Counted from the stretch's first letter, positions 24,414-37,326 are shown. The stretch is 64,000 nt of DNA from Brachynemurus nebulosus (GCA_035578155.1 JAPWDM010000008.1:18482842-18546841), one strand, 5' to 3'. Notes: generated from the sequence alone by a model not told the origin. Numbers and translations: made by a program.

Positions 24414-27400
24414 CTATAAACACAGTATAAATAAAAGATTATTACCATAGGCAGTAGCGAAACGTCATGACCTATTAGCACCAACCATGGTCGAAATCGA
24501 AAATATTAACTGAATTTTTATAAAATATTAATAATTACCTAATTATTATTTAACGTATATTTATTTTTACATAAGCATTCAAATTCTAATAATACTTACA
24601 AATTTGAATCAAACGGCACTCAGAAAAAACATAAATTGGAATTTTGTTTTGAATGATTTAAACAAAATTTAGCAGCACAAGAGTTATCACCAGACATTTT
24701 AAGCTACCATAATAATTAAATACATATCAGAAATATCTTACAGATCACAAAACACACTAAAATTACAAGAAAATATCAAAAATAACTGATGACAAGCTTT
24801 AAATAAAAAAAAATTTAATGACAGTTAAAATTCCACTGCCATCGTTGTTAAAAATTTTAAAAAACTCAGTGAAACTTAGACAAAATTAAATAATTTACAT
24901 AATTATCAACTGTAAATTTTCACAAAATAATTTGACCTGCAAATTTATTTTTCTAAATTAAATTTATTTTAGTGATGATATTTTCACTGTGTTAGTATGC
25001 ATAATGTTATGCATTATTTAGGTACATAACATGGATAACCCTTTGGAATTTTTGAATTCCAAATGACACTCTTACGTCATCTCGTTTCGTAACTGTTTGT
25101 GAAACAAACTATTATTTAAACTGTGCTATAAAGATTAAACTATAACAAAATTGTCATTGCTTTGGGTGGCAGTAGTGACTAAGCTTAAAATTAGATAAAA
25201 AATATTAAGAGATCAATTTACATTATTTTTTATTAACTATTGATCGGTTAATTTATAAAACTTTTTAATATTTTGTTATATAGGGTGTAAAAAGACAAGA
25301 TTAAGAAACATAATATTTTATTCTACCAGACACATTGTACAAGTTTTAATGGATTGAAGTATAAATTTTTTGTTTAATTCAACAATAAAAATAAAAATTC
25401 TGCAATGTTATAACTAAGACTTTTTTTATAATCTAAATTCGGATTTAAAATGTCACCCGTAGAATCGGATTTGGAACTACAAAAAGTTTCGATAAATTTC
25501 TTGTGCTCTTTTCAAATATCAAACGGACTTTGAAAATTCTGATATACAAGATGTTGTTTTAAGAACATCACAATTTAATAGGTACTTTTTTGTGAATACG
25601 GATTTGGACTTTTCTTCTGGCTATTGTCAATTGTTTAAGTAACAGAAGGAAAACATGTGTACGAAATATCAAAAAAATATATTGATGAAACATACTGCAT
25701 CTGGATTATAAAAGTCGTTAGACCCATTAACCACACGCTTTTTAGTGACCCCTATCCACAGTTAGCTGTTGTCCGTTTACCAATTAAATATACTGTATAA
25801 AAAATTGCTATTCGTATATATTTTTGAAAGTTTTAGACAAATTTGCGAAACGCATAATAACTAGACCGTGTATACAACCCTTTCCAACTAAAACACCACA
25901 ATATATACTGTTCGAATGAGAAGTGATATGAGACAGGTGGATGGATAGTCAGTTAGTCCTGGTATGTAGCGGGGTAGGGGGTGTTCTAAGGGGCTCTGCA
26001 ACAAACTATACTAAGAGGAAACCAATTAAGCTTATCACATCACATCAAGTTAGGTTTTTAAGGTCGTGTAATTACATCATTAATTATATTAAATAACATA
26101 AAGTAACTACAAAGTTGTGTTATCCTACACGTCCCGACTTCCTCACTCGCTGGCTGGCTGACACGTCCCTCAGTCAGTTAGTCGAGCAGGACTCACTGAC
26201 TCACTGGTGGGGTGATGTGTTAGTTCATATAGAATCAATGACGTTAGTCTCGAATTCATTTTCAATGTTTGTAAATAGAGTGTAGTAATTTGGTGAGTGT
26301 TTTAGTTTCTTATTATTATGATGAGTGTTCACATTTTGTACTTCTGCTGTACAGGTAGACGTCTGTAGTGATTGAGTGAGTGACTTATTATATAATATAT
26401 GAGTTGTGTGTAATTAATAGAATCATTTGGCCGATAGCGTGTTTATTTGAGTCGAGTCTCATTTGGAAAATTACATTTCGAAGAAAATGATGTTTTGTGT
26501 GACGTAATATCTAGTATGTTATACACCACAAGACTGAAATGTGACTTGTAATTCCGAGGGTGAAGCTTATCGTCAGAGGGCTTGTCAAGGGCCCAGAGCA
26601 ACAATATAAACTGTTCAAATATTCGTACAACATTTGGTCCTATAGCATTAATAGATAATGAACGGGAAAAAGTAACTTGCCAACGGAGGTAGGTAGACTA
26701 GATTGGCTGCGGTAAATTATTTCCAGCCCTCGGGATGATGAGATCCTTTTTCGACGCTTTATATCTCGGCTTTCAGCTTTTTCCCACACATACGGATTGT
26801 TTTGCTAGGTTTGGTTGTTTTTCGGGCATTTTCAAAATTCAAAGCCAGCTAGGCCTCATTCACAATAACTTTTACATTTATAGATCTCACTTGGTTGTGT
26901 GTCTTAGTGAACTTCATCTCCATACCAAATTTCAGTGAAATCCCTTAAGTGGTTTCAAAATTAGAAATTACAATGGCTCTCCTAACAGAAAGGCAGACAG
27001 ATATTTTTTGTAAATGACTAATTTGGATTCAGAAGATTTCAAAACGTAGGTATATTTCCGTTAAAATTCTAACATCTAATACATCTTTTTTTTATGATCA
27101 CAGAACTATTGATTTGTAGACATGTAACCACAGAGGACAGAGGTACAATACGTATCTCTCCACTACTGGAATCGGTGTAACCAGTAAGAAATCAAATGAT
27201 CTTCCTCCCATAGAGATATGTAGTAGGAGAACGCTGTTTCCCTAGTCCTGTACCCCCTATTATCGACACAAATGCAAAAAATTACTGTGTAAACTATAAC
27301 GGGAGTGCTGAATTGTGATTCTAATAGAAGGTAAATATGATAATTATTGACGGATATCCACCAAATCTTTCACTACTCTTTGGATTCGCTAGCCAAAATT

Positions 27401-27659
27401 TCGCTCCTGAAAACTAATGAAAAACTTGGTTTTGGTTCCTGAAAACTTGAATGAAAGGTGAATTAAAAAATTCCTACTGTTTTCGAAGACAACATTTTTT
27501 AAAACCCTTTTTTTCGTATTAGTGTTAAGGTAGGTGGTGCGTAGAACGATTTTTCAAAGGATTTTAACAAAATTTCTCTAGATATTTATTTAATTCAATA
27601 CCAGTAATACGAGCCTATTCGGATTAAAACTGACCACCCCAATTTTGAGAAAAACGATT
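24414..27659. other. Non-coding stretch with minor repeats
   Basis: No gene supported. At 26150-26215 short CTGACTCACTG/CAGTCAGT words make small palindromes. 26735-27000 resembles the tail of a dispersed repeat (CCAAATTTCAGTGAAATCCC followed by a GGCAGACAGA stretch). A short block at 27127-27192 is repeated, in the same orientation and diverged, at 33204-33269 (CCACAGAG, then CTACTGGAAYCRGTGTAACC). Confidence 0.45.
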
Positions 27660-27878
27660 TCAATAATTTGTAATTTTAACTCTTTTAAACAAACCATATG
27701 GAAAAATTTTTTTTTCTCAAAATACCTGACTTTTTACTGCCAGTGATATGTACAATAGATAAGATAAGGTTACAGAAAAAGAAAAAAACTAAAGATCCCA
27801 ACATCAAAAAAGTGAACCCTAGTAATTTACAAAATATAAATTATACTAAACTATGTTGATAAAATTGAACATTATTTA

Positions 27879-28802
27879 GGGTAAGTGCGGGAGAGATGTC
27901 GCGTAGGGAAAAATGCCGCAGTAGCCATAGTTCGTCCGTTGATAGATAGATAGCGCTATTAATAGATTATATGTTTAAAATAAGTTACTTATTTAAGCTG
28001 TATATGGTAACATTTATGATTAGTCCATCAGTTTAGTAATTATCCAACCTTTTATTGAAAGTAAGTTTTTTAACATAATATTTTATCAAGCATTTAATTC
28101 ATTACAATTTAAGAATGTATATTTCATTGTTTTACTGAAAATGGGTTTTGTTATTAATTTAGGTATATTTTAAAAGTACTGTATAAAATTTTAGGTTGGA
28201 ATTCCGCACTATGCTTGCTATAGCAACATGCGGCATCTATCCCATAAAAAGGAGAGATGCCGCATCATATTACATGTTAAAAACATAGACTTATATTACC
28301 TTAATTATGCAATTATTTTTTTGGACTGTAAATTATGCCACGTAAATATAAAAGATCCATTAATGGATCAGGAAGAGTCATCATATTAGTGAAGATGACG
28401 AAAATAATAATGATTGCCTGTGTATTGAATGTTTTGAAAGGTACTCAGAAACAAAAAAAAGTTGACTGGTTAAGATGTATAAAGTGCCAAAAATGGTTAC
28501 ATATGGCATGCATCATGTATAGAGTTGTGTGGAAAATGTAAAATTTTTAATATGAACTATGCGGCGTCTCACTTTCTTTGATGCGGCATCTCTCCCATAG
28601 GTGTGGAAGAGACGCCGCTTTGCAGGCTCTACAAAAATGTTAATTATGAATTCTTTATGACTCAAAATTTAAAATTATTTATAAATAATTTTAAAGAACA
28701 ATGTTTACATTTATTGTGTACCAAATTTCAAGTCAATTAAATGCATACTTTAAGAATTATCAAGTGTTTTCAAAATGTGCGGCATCTCTCCCGCATTCAC
28801 CC
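27879..28802 (+). mobile_element. Internally deleted pogo/Tigger-like DNA transposon, 924 bp
   Basis: The element begins GGGTAAGTGCGGGAGAGATG and ends with the inverted match CATCTCTCCCGCATTCACCC. It is flanked by TA on both sides (27877-27878 and 28803-28804), as expected for Tc1/mariner/pogo transposition. The undamaged paralogue at 29295-29640 lacks it, which fixes the boundaries. The interior holds the start of a transposase-like frame (MPRKYKR) followed directly by a broken C-terminal zinc finger, so the catalytic domain is missing. It could move only with an enzyme supplied by another copy. Several GCGGC-type words recur inside. Confidence 0.85.
28335..28560 (+). pseudogene. Transposase remnant: N-terminus fused to a broken PHD-like zinc finger
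   Basis: ATG at 28335 opens with MPRKYKR, a typical start of insect pogo/Tigger transposases. Soon after, in a shifted frame, an acidic stretch (SEDDENNND) leads into CLCIECFERYSET. The frame then shifts again to VDWLRCIKCQKWLHMAC, and a third segment reads ELCGKCK. Together these give the CxxC...WxxCxxCxxWxHxxC...CxxC pattern of the C-terminal zinc finger of Tigger-type transposases. The DDE catalytic core, about 300 residues, is absent. Two frameshifts and the deletion show that it is not functional. Confidence 0.6.
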
Positions 28803-29294
28803 TAAGATTATACCGTATTTCGAAAAAATTTGTCACAGATGGCGGCACCTGTACCAGTGAATATATACATATCACAGCGTTTTGAGCCGCCATATTGCAG
28901 GACGAGTTAACTCGTCTTAATCATTTAAAGAGTTAATTTTATTAGTACCTATTATTTAATACAATAAAAGTTTACGTGAACGTGCTTCCTTTATTACAAT
29001 AATCAGCATTTTCAAAAAATATTTCTGGTTTTTGAAAAAAATAACATGTCATGTAATTTCTACTCTATGGTAAATCACGGTCAAAAGAGACGATAAAAGA
29101 ATGAAAGTAGAGCTGACCAAATTCGAAATATATGGTCCATTTCACTTAAATTTAACCATAATTCATCAGTTATGCATTTAAAGATTTTCCATTTTCTTGG
29201 CCTTATCTCTTTCATTATTGGACTTGCGTAAATTTTAAATCTGCAGTTTGTTTTTAGAAAAGAATAGAAGGTCGATTTATTTCGAATAAAATAA

Positions 29295-29640
29295 TTATTT
29301 AATTCTTTAACCCTTTTAAACAAACCATATGGAAAATTTTTTTGTCTCAAAATGCCGAACTTTTCACTGCCAGTGATAAGTACAAGAAATAAGGTTACAA
29401 AAAAGAAAAAGAAAAAAAATCAAAGATCCCAACATCAAAAAAGAGAACCCTAGGAATTTGCAAAAAATAAATTATACTAAACTATGCTGATAAAATTGAA
29501 CATTATTTAGAATTATACTGTATTTCGGAAAATCTGTCACAGATGGCGACACCTGTACCAGTGAATATAAACATATGACAGTATTTAGAGCCGCCATATT
29601 GCAGGGCGAGTTAACTCATCTTAATCATTTAAAGCGTTAA
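29295..29640. repeat. Dispersed repeat family D, copy 2 (empty site)
   Basis: Collinear homologue of copy 1. At 29505-29523 it reads ATTATTTAGAATTATAC where copy 1 carries the 924-bp element between ATTATTTA and TAAGATTATAC. It is therefore a natural pre-insertion reference. Confidence 0.8.
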
Positions 29641-30944
29641 CTCGGGCTCTTATCGGAAGTTGACATATTCACACGATTTTTTTTTTTTGAATAAAATGAA
29701 AACGTGTCAAAGGAATTTGATAAAAATTTAATATATTATAAAATACAAAGTTACAAACCATATTTAATAATAAATAAAAGTTATTCACTACGCCGTTTTT
29801 TAAATATAATTTATAAACATCATTTGACAACGTTTTTACAACGCTTTTTCGACAACGCTTTAATATTGCTACAACATAAGCCTGCGGAAATTCAAACAAA
29901 CAAGTGGTATGTACAAATATAATAACTGAAGAATATTATTACATTATTTAATTTTTGATAAAAGAAAATTTTATCGTCGATATACACTTTTGCACCTGAT
30001 TATCTCAGAGCAACTACGTTAAAAGATTTTTGAAATTTTCCAGCAACATAGGGCTAATAGGACTTTTGCACTTAAAATTTGGGTCTTTTATTTATGAAAT
30101 ACGACGTTACCCACAGAACGAGAAAGTCCTATTAATATATAGGTCAACTCAGATTTTTTGATTTTAATCTATATATAGGTAAACTATCAAAAATTTTATA
30201 AAAATTTCGAAAAATATAGAAAAAAAAAACCACAGCATCCGCAGTTACATTGTTGTTATATCAAGCCACTTATTCGGCACGTAACTGTTAGTTTTATCCT
30301 TTTGTTTAATATTATCCTTTAACTAACTATCTCTGCTGAGACTGACTCATGAATATATGTAACACGGTACCTATATTGAAGCTACCTCATGCATATACAT
30401 GACGTATATTTTATTGTCCTTACAAAAGGTTTGTGTTTCACAATTAATTAAACAATAATTATCCTTTGCAAACAAATTAAAGTTTTTGATTTAAAATAAA
30501 CAGGATAACAAACTTACCCCTATACTATAGAGGGAGCCGGTATGTGTATATGCGGTATAATGAATGATAAATTTAAAGCAGATTTTAATAATAATTAAAA
30601 TAATACCTATAAATATTACACTATAAATATACCGGGTGTTTCAATATTAAAAAGACATATTTGAATGCTATGGAATGGCCTGACTATTAACACCCGTGTA
30701 AACCGAAAATGTGTACCATAAACAGGTCTCTAGTGTGCTAGAAAGTTATATATATTAAAAATAATTTTAAAAAAGTGTAAATTTTAAACCTTCCGTGTTT
30801 ATAGCCTTTAAATTTACCCCACAAAGTCATGCCACACTGTATTGGGAGGAAAGAAGATTCGAAAGCATTAATTTAGATATTTGTTTACTAAATATCTCAA
30901 AATTAATTTCGGAACGGGAACTAGTTAGTTGCCTGTAAGTGGAA
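29641..30944. other. AT-rich non-coding stretch
   Basis: No gene supported. Overlapping frames on both strands at 29669-29922 are chance frames in AT-rich DNA. A CCGGGTGT word (30633-30640) resembles the terminus of the 490-bp MITE at 57648, but no partner end is seen nearby. Confidence 0.45.
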
Positions 30945-31945
30945 TTATCTAAACTTGGACTGACGCCATTAAACGTACCAAAATGTTCGGTCACCTTAGT
31001 TATTTTTTTATTAGAGTAACTATACACGGAGAGAAAATTCATATAAAAATTACTGTATTCAGCACTACAATCGACCTGTAAAAGGCGAACATATTCAATT
31101 TTGTACGGTAAAAATATAAAAATAATTATAATTAATCATAGAAAATTTAAAGGATACAATGTTCTTTCCGTAATATTAGCTCCGTAAAATTTGTAAAACA
31201 GCACAGTAAAAAGTTCCATTACCGACAAAAAAATATTTTTTAATTGTTTTTCTTACAAAAATTACCATGCTGTATTATAATATTTGAAATGCTGTCTGCT
31301 AATAGTAGAAAGAAAAAAGAGAAAGAAGGTTGTGTGTGTTGTGAACGCTGTTGAAATGTACCTCACTCATAGCAAGTCACATAGCCAACCATAGGTGTGG
31401 ACGACCAACTTGGTCGGACGGGTTGGACCAAGCACATTGATTCATTAGACTGTCTTACAAGCAGCAAGCCGTATTCATTACACTGTCTTAGAAGACGGGG
31501 ATGTCACCGTTTAATTCACCATTTTGTTACTTCACTATCTTTAGCATTAGAATATATTGTTGGCAATCATTTTTGTATGCATCATAAAGAATCGAAAGTC
31601 AGAAAAGATCGGGCATCTTCGAAGTTTTTACAGGTACAGCCCAAGCAACATAAGGTTGCGGGTCAGATGCGCAAATGAAAGAGTACGACAACAAGAATTA
31701 AACTATAACATATGTGCATAAAAGTGTGATAAAAGTTGTGTTAGCACATTAAATTTTACCATGCTAGGACATATTTTTTATTTTGGTCAGCGATCGCCCA
31801 CGCATTATAAGAGAGCATGGTAATTTTTCTGAAATTTTATCTACAAAAATTATATGATTTTTCTCTCCGTATAGTAATATAAAATTGTACGTCGAATTTT
31901 ATTTCATTTGCTAACGCCGTCAGTTCAAGTTTAGATGATTTCACC
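30945..31945. repeat. Nested inverted repeats (three levels)
   Basis: Outer pair: ATCTAAACTTGGACTGACG near 30947 and its inverted match near 31920-31938. Middle pair: CACGGAGAGAAAATTCATAT at 31025-31044 and the inverted match at 31853-31870. Inner pair: AAAAATTACCATGCT near 31257-31271 and the inverted match near 31815-31829. The left arm is about 190 bp longer than the right, so either a foldback element suffered an insertion or several MITEs are nested. The 93-codon plus frame at 31397-31678 lies in the loop; it is GC-richer than its surroundings but matches nothing I recognise. Confidence 0.6.
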
Positions 31946-33789
31946 TATACTTATTAAAATTAGCGCCCAATGTGAGGTCGAATATGTAGAAATTTAAAAT
32001 AGGTATTTACAAGCGAAACTGAAAATAAAAAGAGAGGCTTAGTCTAATTTGAATACTCAGACTGTTTTCAAAGTAACTTAGATCTCCAAGGAAAACTAAG
32101 AATGTCTAAGTATATATTTATGATGAAAACCAAATCTCTTTACCACCAAATGAGACCATTGAATTTTGTCGGCATTGTCAGAATTCTTTCTTGATAAGAG
32201 GCTGAATTGTTAAAAAATTAGTACTCCGCGTACGAAAATTACTTTGGTGTCTGTCTACCTGTCACAGGTGATTTTATCTGAAACTATTCGAAGTGAAAAT
32301 TTCAAATTTAACACAGGAATAAAGAGAGTGTGGTAGCCCAACAGAGTGTGCTAGCCCATTTAATAGCCCAATTAAATTTCAATTCTTGGGGTTAATTTCA
32401 GAAGGTGAAGGAAAACTTAATAAAGCACAAATTCAAAAATTACTGTCCCCAACCCTTATTACCAGAGGGATCGCCCAGAAAAATCTGAAAAATTCATGAA
32501 GATCAAGAGTGAAATGTAACAAAAATTATCAGAACTAAAGTTTCTTACACTAATGTTATATTAAACGGCTGAAATTAGAAGTCCTGTTGGAAATTTTAAG
32601 CTATTGTATCAAATCCAATGTAAATTTTTTTTTTCAGTTTCCAATAATTTTACAGTAGAACTATTGACTAAAATTTTCTCCAAGGAATCTACTTTAACGA
32701 TGTAATAAAATTAGAATACTTTCGTATAGGCATATTCAATCTGTTAAAATCGTATTTAAAATAAACACCTGGTATTAACAATCTATTATTTGGTACACAT
32801 CCACAGTATAAAGTATATTAAATATAAATACTGTTTTAATAGGATAAACTTCATTAATACCTAAATATTATCGACCAAATTATAGACTAACACAAAGGCA
32901 CACACACACAAGTACACATACACCTGCCTATATAATATCACATAACATATGTGGAAAGAAAGGGGACATCGACTAAATTTAAACATATAAAAAAGTTGTA
33001 TATTAGGAACCGAAAAGCAAAAGTAATTTGGCTCTTGAGTTGAAAGATTTTCCATAATAAATTAATGTCTTGAACAGATTTAACTAGAACACGTCCTTGA
33101 TATTTGTAAAGATTATACCAAAAAGATAATAGGTAGTTGCATAAATTAACGACAAAAGTCCTGTAAAAATAATTTGTATTTTCTTTTTAAAAATTAACAT
33201 CTTGACCACAGAGCAGTAGAGACAACATATCTATCTCTATACTACTGGAACCAGTGTAACCAGTAAAAGATGGAAAATATGTTATATACGTGTACTGGGT
33301 TTACTTTGTATTTGTGCGGGAAACTGTCTCTATGTGAGTAATCGGAGATGGTAGTGGCCGTCACGTGACCGTGCGTCGCATACATATGTATGATACCACA
33401 ACGCATGTATGTGGAGATGTAACAATACCAATCAATAACAACGATCAAATCAATTGTCTTATGATTGACCTACACTCATCGACTGCTACTGAGAGTGTGA
33501 CTACTAAGTAGTCTAACGTGCACAGAAATGTACACTGCAGATTTCATGATAGAGATAGTTACTGTACTTCTGTACTCTGTGATCTTGACAGTCATAACCT
33601 ATAATTATAAGACGCCCAATAATTGGCACACTATTGTGACAGCTAATACATTTCATACGGAATTGTTGACGTTTTACGACGTGGTGGTGATTATATCATT
33701 TTTATACTATTACAAAAATTGCAATACATATGTATATATTATGTAAAGAAACTGAATGATGCAGTAATTTATATTCTTATATGTAATGT
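31946..33789. other. Non-coding stretch
   Basis: No gene supported. It holds the second copy of the short repeat noted at 27127-27192 (33204-33269) and CACACACA-type sequence at 32895-32912. The frames at 32861-33746 on both strands have no domains. Confidence 0.45.
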
Positions 33790-34173
33790 ACTGATAAAAT
33801 GCAGCTTTTTAAACAGCTTTTTCAACTCCCTAGAAACACTCCAGGTTATCTTATTCGATTAGAGACTGACATTCGACAAATTTCGGTTAAGGCAGTTTAT
33901 TTAATTCTTTGTTGGTGGCACCGTTTACTAAAAATGAAATCCCATAGATTGCCGAAAATATGTTATGACCGACTGATTCACTTGATTTCTACAGCCGAAG
34001 ATGAAAATAAGGTCGATGTAAAATATAACTGGGAGCTTCAATTAAAAAATTTCCTAGAATCACTTGACTGTTTAAACTATTAGTTTGCTCAAGCCGTATC
34101 AAAGCAAGATATTCAAGATATCATTTCAAAATATTCAAGGCAGCTATATTACACTGATCAAGAAAAAGCTGTG
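33790..34173 (+). pseudogene. 5'-truncated LINE ORF2, left part before the insertion
   Basis: From about 33790 the frame encodes LFQLPRNTPGYLIRLET followed by a tryptophan-containing helical segment and RLPKICYDRL. This is typical of the region downstream of the reverse transcriptase in arthropod LINEs. A TAG at 34081-34083 interrupts it. The same frame then continues to the GCTGTG at 34168-34173, where the 10.8-kb element begins, and resumes at 44991. Upstream of 33790 the frame closes at a TAA and no reverse transcriptase is seen, so the LINE copy was probably 5'-truncated on insertion. It was already dead when interrupted, or has decayed since. Confidence 0.7.
34168..34173 (+). other. 6-bp target duplication, left copy (GCTGTG)
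   Basis: GCTGTG directly abuts the AGTAGAAG start of the element. The identical hexamer abuts its other end at 44985-44990. Six-base duplications are characteristic of Maverick/Polinton integration. Confidence 0.9.
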
Positions 34174-34409
34174 AGTAGAAGAGCTGTGCCGATACGGTGA
34201 CACCGTAAAACTAACCAACTTGAACCCTTTTGCCAATGTTTGAAATCGTGTAACTTTACGGTACTAGTGCAAATCTTAACCTTTGACCCGGCACGTACCA
34301 AGTACATGTATTTAAAATTTGTTGTTGACATTTGACCCCACACGCGCTCATACTGTTAGCCTTGAAATTCATAAGAGATGAGTCATTACCCGCAACCAAA
34401 TTAATTTAT

Positions 34410-35518
34410 GTTAACCCATTATGCGTCATCACAATTTACTTATAACAATTTGGTTTTGTGTTAACCCATTATGCGCCGGCACTAATGTAGTTTTTGAATG
34501 CAAACCTAACGCATGCGCAGACTGAATTTAAGTACACGACGCATGCGCAGACTGAATTTTAGGTTACAATTTGATAGATGGGGTACACTACCGCGTCAAA
34601 AATGTGGGGTTATCCTAACTCGGGGGGTGGCCCCAAACTTTTGACGCCGTACTGTACTTAAATTTTTGGTACACTGCCGTGTCAAAAGTGCGGGCTCCCC
34701 TGACCAAAAAGGTATCCGATCACTTTTTTAAGCGTACTGTACGTGCAAACCTTGGCCCCAACACGCGCTTGCCTTAATTACGTCATCTTAAACGAACTAT
34801 CACGTCAAAAAATGTGGGGAATACCCTAACTCGGGGGTGGCCCCAAATTTTTGACGCCGTACTGTACTTAAATTTTTGGTACACTGCCGTGTCAAAAGTG
34901 CGGGCCCCCCTAACTAAAAAGGGTATCCGATCACTTTTTGAAGCGTACTATACTTGTTTTTTATGTGTACGTGCAAACCTTCGCCTCACTTAATTGCGTC
35001 ATCTTAAATTGGGTGCGGTCGCTAACGATAAATTTTGTCAGGGGCGCACTGTACCAAGCGCTAGATTTTAAGATTAGACTCCGGGGTCCAGATTTCTGAC
35101 CGCTACTGTACTGTAAATCGAGTGTCTACTGTACTTTTCAACAAGTTTAAGCCTGTTTTCAGCAAAGTCAGCACTTTTTTAATTTGTTTATTTATATAAG
35201 TTTTAATTTAAAAAAAATGTTTATTTAAGATTTTGATGACTCAGCAATTTTTTTGTTTGGATTTCAAATACGAAATAGTCTTCTTGGAATTTTTAATTTA
35301 TGGCCTGATTGTTGAATTATAATTATAGTATGATTCATACAAGCGGGGATTTTTGTTATATTTGTTTATTTATATAATAATTTTGGATCATGTAATAATT
35401 TTAAAATTGTTTATTTAAGATTGGGAGGCCGCTAAATTTTGTGGGGGTACTGTACCAAGCGCTACCGCAAAACTAACTTCAGACTCCAGGGTCCAGATGT
35501 CTGACCGCTACTGTACTG
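34410..35518. repeat. Subterminal direct repeats of the left TIR
   Basis: Four families of paired direct repeats lie within 1.4 kb of the terminus. GTTAACCCATTATGCG occurs at 34410 and 34460. GCATGCGCAGACTGAATTT occurs at 34511 and 34541. A block of about 160-178 bp occurs at 34594-34752 and 34803-34980. A block of about 70 bp occurs at 35046-35113 and 35448-35518. The word TACTGTAC or GTACTGTA recurs throughout. The arrangement is mirrored in the right TIR (43640-44748). Repeats of this kind often bind element-encoded proteins, or mark replication or recombination; here that is inference. The rest of the outer TIR (35519-36600) is AT-rich and non-coding. Confidence 0.8.
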
Positions 35519-36677
35519 CCGGAAATTTGGGTGTCAACTGTAACTCAGGGGTTTTTGTGTATATTTAACCTTGGAAAATTCCAGGAATTTTTATCAGTTT
35601 TAACATAAACAAACAACTAATAATTAAATGTTTGTTTTAGCTGAATTATGATCGTAAGACTCATATAAGGAGTTTTTTTGGTATAAGAAAGATGACGTCA
35701 TGGAATATTAATGAGTTAAAAAATTGTTTAGTAAAAAATATCAACCATTGTAGGCCTCAAGCAAGAAATTATTTTTATCAGTTTTAATACTTTAACATTT
35801 AACCTACAGTGACCAATTTTTTAGTTAACTAACAGAAGTTCTTGAAATTTTAACAAGTTACAAAAAATATTACTTCTTATGGTGCACAACATTTTTGAAT
35901 TTGACTGTAGCACAAAACTGTTTCTATATCAAACGAAAATTATCTGAAATAATTCAGTATGTACATATGTATAGACTCTGTATATTAAAAATATTTTATG
36001 TATACACTCTGTATATTGAGAATAAGAAAGAAAATTTGTATATAATTTTAATTTTTATGAATACTAGTAAACGAATTGTATAGCCATTTATGAATAAGTA
36101 TTAAATCTAATTATAAAATATAAATATTGCAAAAAATTTGTTTAATCAGCAAAATCAATGTATATCATTTTAATACTGATACATATTCATATTAGGGTAT
36201 AATAGTATTGTATTTAACATTTTTAAACAGAATAAAAGTTCAATTTTTAGTTTTAAATTACTATAAGTTAAACACGTCGCTTAATATAAAAAAGATAACA
36301 GCATTGAGTTTTACTAAATTTTTAAGTCTGTAAAATCAAAATTTTTTATTTACTAGACTAGAACATTTTGAATTTGCTACTCTATCATTAACATACAAAT
36401 AATATCATGTATATATAACGGGTGTATATTTAGTATTTTTAGTAAATATTTTAGTATACAGGGTGTATCATGAAATATGCTTTTCAATTAGAACAATAAA
36501 TTTCATAAGATTTTTGTTAATACTCTTATAGGTTAACGAAAGAAACTTTTTGCTGTAAAAAATAGGGGAATGAAGGGTAATAATTAAATAAAACGCACAT
36601 ATTTTTTTTTTTTAATTTTATTTATAGAATATGTATACAAAAAATTAAATTGCTTAAATCTATATATTACTTAAAAT

Positions 36678-37163
36678 CTATTTATTTTCCATATAAAAAT
36701 TTTTTAAAAGAATACAATTTTCTAATGAACAAATTTTATCTGAATGAAGCATACAGCGTCTTGAATAATATTCATCTCGCAGAATGGAAATCTTCGGTAC
36801 ATCAAATATTTCTTCCAAATTCAAAATCCACGGCTGGTTTTCGGTACCATCAAACAAACTTGATATCCATTTCTTCTTTTCACCACCCTTGACGTATATA
36901 ACATCATACTTCTTTAATATAGGTTTCAATATGGTATGAAGTTTTTTGTATGGAATAAATCCATACGACCAAGGTATCCCATGCCAATTTCGGTAAAGCC
37001 AACTGGCTACTCGTTGATATTTCTTCGGCAACTCGTTGAAATCAAACGGTGCGTCGAATATAAGATGTAATATATCATCCGAATTTTCTGCAGCAATACC
37101 AACTTCTTTAAAATAAAATTCGTTGTTAGCTCCTTGATAGCCTTGTATGTCAAGAAACGCCAT
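36678..37163 (-). CDS. 161-aa exonuclease-like element protein, left TIR copy
   Basis: Identical in translation to the right-TIR copy at 41995-42480, where the full description is given. It reads outward, toward the left end of the element, from ATG at 37163-37161. A TATA-like box, TATATAAAG, lies at 37209-37217 on the minus strand. A polyadenylation signal AATAAA mirrors that of the right copy (36617-36622). Both copies are intact, so either could be expressed. Confidence 0.8.
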   Translation of the reverse strand: MAFLDIQGYQGANNEFYFKEVGIAAENSDDILHLIFDAPFDFNELPKKYQRVASWLYRNWHGIPWSYGFIPYKKLHTILKPILKKYDVIYVKGGEKKKWISSLFDGTENQPWILNLEEIFDVPKISILRDEYYSRRCMLHSDKICSLENCILLKNFYMENK

Positions 37164-37326
37164 TTTTTACCGCCACCGTAGAACTGAAATTATTCACACA
37201 ATCCACAACTTTATATAGAATAATTAAAAGTGGTGGGGGTAGTTAGTTAATTTGTGGAACGTATTCGAAAATGGCTATTAATAGCTATTGCTAGTTTACC
37301 ATCAAATTACAAACTGTTAATAATAT

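Larger units (their letters stand above)
27660..28935. repeat. Dispersed repeat family D, copy 1 (interrupted)
   Basis: 27660-27878 and 28803-28935 together are homologous and collinear with 29295-29640. Shared blocks include AAACAAACCATATGGAAAA, GATCCCAACATCAAAAAA and GAGCCGCCATATTGCAGG. This copy is split by a 924-bp element at 27879-28802. Family unknown. Confidence 0.8.

Noticed and set aside
31397..31678. 93-codon plus-strand frame in the loop of the nested inverted repeats
   Set aside because: No recognised domain or promoter; lies inside repeat structure.
36650..36892. 80-codon plus frame (and mirror 42266-42508, minus)
   Set aside because: Antisense shadow of the 161-aa gene.
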